Position numbers and translations under genes: made by a program. Under the pieces are notes generated by a model that saw only the letters and a program-made list of their open reading frames with translations, ran no database searches and was not told the DNA's origin. Below are positions 59,469 through 64,000 of a stretch of 64,000 bases of DNA, piece by piece. How positions within the stretch are numbered: the first letter of the stretch is position 1; each line of letters starts with the position of its first letter. Source of the stretch: Candidatus Binatia bacterium (GTDB lineage Bacteria > Desulfobacterota > Binatia > UBA12015); assembly GCA_029243485.1 (NCBI GenBank), contig JAQWRY010000088.1, positions 91,221-155,220 of the forward strand. The letters are read 5' to 3'.

Positions 59469-60713
59469 ATGGTGCGGTCGAAGCGCGACGAGCACGATCC
59501 GGGCGAGGACATTCCGGAAGGGCTACGGCTCCTTCCGCTGGACCCGGTGTTTCGCGAGCGACCGCACGAGGTTCTGAAGGAGCTGCGCGAGAAGTGCCCG
59601 GTCCATCGCGACCGGACGTTCGACCGGGTCGTGCTTTCCCGTCACACGGATGTCGAGGACGTTCTGCGTGCGCGGAACTACTGGGTCGACCCGCGAAAGT
59701 CGTTGCCCGATGATCCCGTCCGACGATTCGCGGACGACGATCAAGAGCCGTCCATGTTGTTCCTGGACGCCCCGGATCATCAGCGGCTTCGCAACCTCGT
59801 GAGCCGGTCGTTCACGCCGCGGCGGTCAGAGGAATGGCGCCCGGTCGTGCGGGAGGTCGCGGCGGAGCTGCTCGACGCCGTTGATCGAGCGGGCGAGCGC
59901 GAGTTCGATCTCGTGAAGGCGTTGGCGGCACCGCTCCCGGCGATTGCGATCGCACGGATCCTGGGTGTCGACCCTGCGCGGCAGGAGAGCTTCAAGGCGT
60001 GGTCCGAGGCATCGAGTGCCGCGTTCTTCAATCCGTTCGCCAGCGAGGAAGCGCAGCGGCTGGGAGAGGAGGGATACGCGGCCCTCGAAGAGTGCTTCCT
60101 TCGAGAGATCGCCAGCCGCCGCGAAACTCCCGCCGACGATCTGATCGGGCGCCTCGTCGCCGCCGAGGAAGATGGAGATCGTCTCAGTGAGCAAGAGCTG
60201 GTGACGATGTGCAACCTGCTCCTCATCGCAGGCAATGTGACGACGTCCGACCTGATCGGCAATGGCACCCGCGTTCTCTTGCAACACCCCGAAGCGCTCG
60301 CGCAGATCCGTGCCGCCCCGACCCGAATCACGAACGCGGTGGAGGAGATGCTGCGTTTCGATCCACCGGTCACGGTCTCCGGTCGAATCGCGTCTGAGGA
60401 CACCGAGATCGATGGCGTCGAGATCGGCGCTCGCGAGTCGGTGACGACGCTGCTCGCCTCGGCAAACCGCGACCCCGCGGGCCACCCGGATCCGGACCGC
60501 TTCGACATCGACCGGCAGGACATTCGCCTCCTCTCGTTCGGCGGGGGCGCCCATCTGTGCCTCGGAGCTCACCTCGCCCGCGTCGAGGCCCAGGAGGCGA
60601 TCGGTGCGCTGATCGCGCGCTACCCGAACCTTCGAGCGGCGGAAAGCGAAGAGGTCTGGAAACAGGTCCCCGGCTTCCGTGGCCTCGCGGAGTTCCGCGT
60701 CCGGATCGACTAG
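59469..60713 (+). CDS. Cytochrome P450
   Basis: A 414-residue soluble bacterial P450. The haem-binding loop F-G-G-G-A-H-L-C-L-G-A-H-L-A-R is at about residues 358-372 with the proximal Cys. The I-helix oxygen-activation motif is A-G-N-V-T-T near 257-262, and the K-helix E-E-M-L-R (E-x-x-R) is near 291-295. It resembles CYP families that hydroxylate terpenes, fatty acids or steroids, with electrons from ferredoxin partners not present here. ATG 59469 is 2 bases after the S1 gene's stop. Substrate unknown. Confidence 0.93.
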   Translation: MVRSKRDEHDPGEDIPEGLRLLPLDPVFRERPHEVLKELREKCPVHRDRTFDRVVLSRHTDVEDVLRARNYWVDPRKSLPDDPVRRFADDDQEPSMLFLDAPDHQRLRNLVSRSFTPRRSEEWRPVVREVAAELLDAVDRAGEREFDLVKALAAPLPAIAIARILGVDPARQESFKAWSEASSAAFFNPFASEEAQRLGEEGYAALEECFLREIASRRETPADDLIGRLVAAEEDGDRLSEQELVTMCNLLLIAGNVTTSDLIGNGTRVLLQHPEALAQIRAAPTRITNAVEEMLRFDPPVTVSGRIASEDTEIDGVEIGARESVTTLLASANRDPAGHPDPDRFDIDRQDIRLLSFGGGAHLCLGAHLARVEAQEAIGALIARYPNLRAAESEEVWKQVPGFRGLAEFRVRID

Positions 60714-60747
60714 GGGGTCGGCCGGGGACCGGTCCACCGGGGGCTTC

Positions 60748-60912
60748 GGAGGACCGGTCCGTGAAGACCTTCCCCTTGCGCCTCATGAGTTTGTTGAGTC
60801 CCTTCGCGATCTGGCTCGAAAGGCCCTGCATTCCACGCGAGAGCGCAGTTTCGTCTTGGGCCTCGACGATCAGATGAAGATGGTTCCCCATCATGGTGTA
60901 CTCGATGACCCC
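60748..60912 (-). pseudogene. Remnant of a REP-associated tyrosine transposase (RAYT)
   Basis: The minus strand encodes V-I-E-Y-T-M-M-G-N-H-L-H-L-I-V-E-A, containing the HxH metal motif of Y1 transposases. Then comes S-R-G-M-Q-G-L-S-S-Q-I-A-K-G-L-N and R-R-K-G-K-V-F-T-D-R, all typical of RAYT proteins. The catalytic Tyr region and both ends are missing, so it is inactive. It lies between the P450 and a convergent acyl-CoA dehydrogenase gene. Two GGACCGGTCC palindromes (about 60730-60739 and 60753-60762) lie at its 3' side. Confidence 0.75.
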
Positions 60913-60950
60913 AGCCGCGAGGCTGGAGAGGAGGAGGACGCCTCCCGACC

Positions 60951-62192
60951 TCACTCGCTCGGCTTCTTGGTGAGATCCCGGAACGGGACCTCGCGGTCTT
61001 CACGGGTTTCACGCGGTAGACCGAGAACGCGCTCACCGATCCCGTTTCGGTGCACCTCGACGGTTCCACCGCCGATCAGGCCCTGGTAGCGATCGAGCAT
61101 CTGGTTCTGCCAGAAACCGGCGCGGTAGGCGTCGGTGCCATCGAGCAAAGCGTCGGCGCCCAGGATCTCCAAGGCGACGTCGCTCCTGCGGGCCCGGCTT
61201 TCGGCCCATAGGATCTTCAGAACCGACCCATCGACGTCGGGGGCGTGGCCGTCGAGCACCGCTGTGCGGATCCGCTCGCCGAGCCATCCAAGGATCTGCT
61301 CCTCGATGTGCGCGGCCGCGACGGCGTCGCGGACCGGTGGCTCCTTGAGGCGTCCGCGTTCGCGCGCGAGTCGTACGAGGTCCTCGGCGCTGTCGCGGTT
61401 GGGGCCGCTGGTTCCGATCGAGACGGACTCGCTCGCGAGTACGAGTCGCGTCACGCCCCACCCCTGATCGATCCCTCCGACGATCTGGGAGAGCGGGACG
61501 CGGACGTCGGTGAAGAAGACCTCGTTGAAGTGCCGACTTCCGGTGATCGTCGGGAGGGGACGGACGTCGACGCCGGGACTCCTCATGTCCAGAAGCAGGA
61601 AGCTGATTCCGGCGTGCTTCGGTGCCTCGGGATTCGTGCGGGCGAGAAGGAAGCCCCACTCGCAGAACTGCGCGCTCGACGTCCAGAGTTTCTGGCCGTT
61701 CACGAGGAGTTCGTCCCCATCGACGACGGCGCTACAGCGAAGGCCTGCGAGATCACTTCCCGCCTCGGGTTCGCTGAAGAGCTGGCACCAGGCCTCGTCT
61801 CCCCGGAGGGCCGGGGCGAGGAATCGTGCCTGTTGCTCGCTGCTCCCGAAGGTGAGCAGCGCGGGGACGATGAGTGCGAGGCTGGCACCGACGAACCCGG
61901 CGGTGACCTGGTGCCGCGCGGCTTCCTCCTCGAAGAGGATGCGGTACGGGACCGAGAGCCCCCGGCCACCGACTTCGGTCGGAAGAGTGAGGGCGGCCCA
62001 GCCGCCGTCGTAGAGCGTACGCTGCCAGGCCCGGCAGTGCTCGAACCAAACGCGTTCGGCCTCTGGGGTGTGCTTCTGCCCGAAGCCAATCGCTTCGGCC
62101 TCGGCGCGCCACGCGAGGCCGTGCGCTTCGAGCCAGGCTCGCGCCTCCGCGCGAAACCTGGCCTCGTCCGTCGTGTCGGCGCGTCGAGTCAC
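60951..62192 (-). CDS. Acyl-CoA dehydrogenase
   Basis: A 413-residue FAD enzyme with F-S-E-P-E-A-G-S-D-L-A-G-L at about 135-147, W-T-S-S-A-Q-F-C-E-W-G and the C-terminal G-G-G-T-V-E-V-H-R-N-G-I-G-E-R-V-L-G-L. The GTG start overlaps the stop of the preceding acyl-CoA dehydrogenase gene by 4 bases, as in fused heterotetrameric pairs. Being the last gene of the minus-strand trio, it probably provides the catalytic subunit. Its 3' end abuts the RAYT remnant. Confidence 0.9.
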   Translation of the reverse strand: MTRRADTTDEARFRAEARAWLEAHGLAWRAEAEAIGFGQKHTPEAERVWFEHCRAWQRTLYDGGWAALTLPTEVGGRGLSVPYRILFEEEAARHQVTAGFVGASLALIVPALLTFGSSEQQARFLAPALRGDEAWCQLFSEPEAGSDLAGLRCSAVVDGDELLVNGQKLWTSSAQFCEWGFLLARTNPEAPKHAGISFLLLDMRSPGVDVRPLPTITGSRHFNEVFFTDVRVPLSQIVGGIDQGWGVTRLVLASESVSIGTSGPNRDSAEDLVRLARERGRLKEPPVRDAVAAAHIEEQILGWLGERIRTAVLDGHAPDVDGSVLKILWAESRARRSDVALEILGADALLDGTDAYRAGFWQNQMLDRYQGLIGGGTVEVHRNGIGERVLGLPRETREDREVPFRDLTKKPSE

Positions 62193-63331
62193 GGGTGGAT
62201 TGTCTCCAACTCGAGCGCGACGCGCTCTCGGTGGAACGCCGGACTTCCGAGAAAGTCGGCATTGAATTGGGCCCGCCGGAGGTAGAGATGCGCGTCGACT
62301 TCCCAGGTGAACCCGCTGCCGCCGTGGATCTGAATGTTCTCGAATGCAGCGTCACGGTAGGCATCAGCTACGTAGCTCTTGGCGATACTCGCGACGAAGG
62401 GGGCTCGAGCTTCCCCGCGGACGAGGCTCGCGATGGCCTCGTCGGTTGCCGTGCGCGAACCTTCGAACAGGATCCAGAGATCCGCGAGCTTGTGTTTGAT
62501 CGCCTGGAACGAGCCGATGGCGCGTCCGAACTGAGTACGCTCGCGGGCAAAGGCAACGGCGGCTTCGACGACAGCGCCGAAGCCGCCCACACTTTCGGCG
62601 CAAAGCACGGCCGCGGCCTCCGCGAGCGTCGCCGCGAGTGCGTCGCGCGCGCTCGGGTCGATCTCGATCGTGGGTGCTCGGTGGAAGTCCACCGTCGCGA
62701 GACGGCGGGTGCGGTCGAGGGTCTGGAGCCTGCGGCGCGTAACCTCGGGAGCGCTGGGATCGACCGCAACGAGTTGCAGCCGGCCTTCGGGCCCGCCGCG
62801 AACGATCACGAGGAGCCGGTCCGCCGAGTGCCCGTCCAGGACAAAGGTCTTCGTTCCCGTCACGGTGCCGCTCTCTTCGTCGCGTGTCATGCAGACCGCG
62901 TCGAGATCGAAGCTCCCGTGAGGCTCGACCCAAGCGAGCGTCGCTGTCGTGCCGCGCGCGATCTCAGACAGGAGCTCGTCTCTCGCGCGCCCCGCCGGCG
63001 CGTGGGTCACGGCGCGAGCGGTTAGGATTCCACTTGCGAAGTACGGAGTCGGCGTCAGTGCTCGGCCCAGCTCCTCGGCGACGATCGCAACCTCCGCAAT
63101 GCCGAAGCCCTGGCCGCCGAGGTCCTCGGGGACGGCCAGGCCCGGCAGCGCCATCTCGTTGCACAGTTGCTCCCAGAGTTCCGCACTGAAGCCGTCGTCC
63201 GTTTCCATGCAGCTTCGGACCGCGGGTGGTGGAGCCTCCTTTGCGAGAAAACGACGCAGGGTGTTCCGGAACTCCCTCTGCTCGACCGTTAGGCCCGCGG
63301 CTTCGGTCGCTGTGAACGGTGAGCGGGACAC
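62189..63331 (-). CDS. Acyl-CoA dehydrogenase, partner subunit type
   Basis: A 380-residue protein: N-terminal T-V-E-Q-R-E-F-R-N-T-L-R-R-F-L, middle domain V-T-G-T-K-T-F-V-L-D-G-H, and C-terminal bundle R-T-Q-F-G-R-A-I-G-S-F-Q-A-I-K-H-K-L and I-Q-I-H-G-G-S-G-F-T-W. Like the 55.9 kb gene it looks like the less conserved subunit of a heteromer. GTG 63331 immediately follows the stop of the SDR gene, and its stop overlaps the next gene's GTG. Confidence 0.9.
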   Translation of the reverse strand: MSRSPFTATEAAGLTVEQREFRNTLRRFLAKEAPPPAVRSCMETDDGFSAELWEQLCNEMALPGLAVPEDLGGQGFGIAEVAIVAEELGRALTPTPYFASGILTARAVTHAPAGRARDELLSEIARGTTATLAWVEPHGSFDLDAVCMTRDEESGTVTGTKTFVLDGHSADRLLVIVRGGPEGRLQLVAVDPSAPEVTRRRLQTLDRTRRLATVDFHRAPTIEIDPSARDALAATLAEAAAVLCAESVGGFGAVVEAAVAFARERTQFGRAIGSFQAIKHKLADLWILFEGSRTATDEAIASLVRGEARAPFVASIAKSYVADAYRDAAFENIQIHGGSGFTWEVDAHLYLRRAQFNADFLGSPAFHRERVALELETIHP

Positions 63332-64000
63332 TCAGACGTTCACGGCCGAGCCACCGGCGAAGGGAATGATCTGCCCCGTGATGAAGTTGCTGTTCTCGCT
63401 CGCGAGAAAGAGGGCAAGTTCTGCGCTCTCGCTGCCTTCTGCGAATCGCTCGGTGGGGCAGAGACTTTTCAGGAACGCCTGGAAGCCCTCGCCGTCGACC
63501 TTGTCCTCGGGGTAGTAGTCGGGGTTCTTCACGAAGTTCTGAGCGACCGCGTTGATCTGTACGTTGTGTGACGCCGCCTCGAGGCCGGCGTGCTGTAGGA
63601 ATACGTGCTGGGCGCCCCGTGCGGAAGCGTAGGCCGAGACGGGACCGATCGGGCGGAGCGGCGTCGCGCTCGTGATCGCCACGATCTTCCCGGCGCGGCG
63701 TTCCATCATCTGCGGGAGGACGGCCCGCACGAGGCGCATGAGTGGGTGCACCATGCCGTCGAACGCACCAACCCAGGCTTCGTCCTGGATCTCGACGACA
63801 GGCTGGAGGTCGGCCGGTGTCGAGAGGTTTGCGATCAGGATGTCGACGTGGCCGGCTTCGAGAATGAGCGTGGCGGGTGCCGCGGCGTCGGTCAGATCGC
63901 GCTCGTCCGCGACGACATCCGCACCCTCCTCGCGAAAGAGCGTACAGATGGCCGGTCCCATGTAGTCGCCGGCGCACGTGACGACGGCTCGCTTGCCCGC
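63332..64000 (-). CDS. Short-chain dehydrogenase/reductase (N-terminus outside the window)
   Basis: 222 residues are visible; the open frame continues past the window end. The cofactor motif reads V-V-T-C-A-G-D-Y-M-G-P (a non-standard T-G-x3-G-x-G), followed by A-D-V-V-A-D-E-R-D. The catalytic Ser is in I-V-A-I-T-S-A-T, and the active site is S-A-Y-A-S-A-R, that is Tyr-x3-Arg instead of Tyr-x3-Lys. It ends G-Q-I-I-P-F-A-G-G-S-A-V-N-V, as in FabG-like SDRs. Whether Arg replaces Lys functionally is unknown. It heads the acyl-CoA dehydrogenase operon. Confidence 0.85.
   Translation of the reverse strand, partial: AGKRAVVTCAGDYMGPAICTLFREEGADVVADERDLTDAAAPATLILEAGHVDILIANLSTPADLQPVVEIQDEAWVGAFDGMVHPLMRLVRAVLPQMMERRAGKIVAITSATPLRPIGPVSAYASARGAQHVFLQHAGLEAASHNVQINAVAQNFVKNPDYYPEDKVDGEGFQAFLKSLCPTERFAEGSESAELALFLASENSNFITGQIIPFAGGSAVNV

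Noticed and set aside
60370-60954. A 194-codon transposase gene on the minus strand
   Set aside because: Only the first part resembles RAYT. The tail is antisense to the P450 gene and lacks the catalytic Tyr region, so it is reported as a remnant.
1-64000. CRISPR arrays, tRNA or rRNA genes, prophage or integrase modules
   Set aside because: I read both strands for spaced repeats, tRNA arms and phage genes and found none. Only short tandem repeats and one transposase remnant are present.

Overview
The window is about 64 kb of high-GC (mid-60s %) bacterial chromosome, densely coding on both strands, with no rRNA, tRNA, CRISPR array or intact mobile element that I could find. The gene content points to an uncultured, metabolically versatile Gram-negative bacterium of the former Deltaproteobacteria (Myxococcota- or Binatota-like). 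The signs are outer-membrane and lipoprotein genes, abundant acyl-CoA enzymes, luciferase-like oxidoreductases, DUF3604 and DUF1214 proteins, P450, sulfotransferase and amidohydrolase_2 genes. This placement is inferred from gene content only.

Layout. 0-6.7 kb: DUF4126 membrane protein, a truncated acyl-CoA thioesterase, sterol-desaturase-like hydroxylase, a heavily deleted TolC/RND efflux remnant, thiolase-like protein, NnrU, DsbA-like isomerase. 6.9-13.7 kb: MATE exporter, then a tight set made of an SDR, a secreted cytochrome c fused to a degenerate HtrA-like protease domain and PDZ, and a PDZ/multi-TM/GAF/class III nucleotide cyclase. 13.6-24.2 kb: esterase, TPR lipoprotein, polyphosphate kinase, MgtE, small lipoprotein plus sulfatase-fold protein, cytochrome c'-like protein, hybrid histidine kinase. 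24.3-32.1 kb: methyltransferase, EamA transporter, SGNH hydrolase with a tiny DUF5989-like protein, a diverged intergenic repeat, a P1B-4-like metal ATPase and a decayed patch with two broken genes.

32.1-46.0 kb is a catabolic accessory region: two LLM oxidoreductases (one with a signal peptide), enoyl-CoA isomerase, LolA-like protein, hotdog thioesterase, then a same-strand run SDR - amidohydrolase - DUF3604 lipoprotein - DUF1214 protein - sulfotransferase - acyl-CoA ligase whose last four genes overlap by 4 bp. 46.4-52.9 kb: M20 peptidase and an envelope group (zinc-ribbon methyltransferase, two family 2 glycosyltransferases, sulfatase-fold lipoprotein). 52.9-64.0 kb: acyl-CoA ligase, four acyl-CoA dehydrogenases, enoyl-CoA hydratase, S1-domain RNA-binding protein, P450, a RAYT transposase remnant and an SDR cut by the window end.

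Together the acyl-CoA ligases, dehydrogenases, hydratases, thiolase-like protein, SDRs, P450 and LLM enzymes suggest oxidation of hydrophobic (terpenoid, steroid or branched) carboxylic substrates by CoA-activated routes. The two most promising candidates for undescribed biology are the cytochrome c/pseudoprotease/PDZ-cyclase module (8.4-13.4 kb) and the coupled amidohydrolase/DUF3604/DUF1214/sulfotransferase/ligase cluster (37.9-46.0 kb). At least six broken or remnant genes show that the region is undergoing active gene decay.
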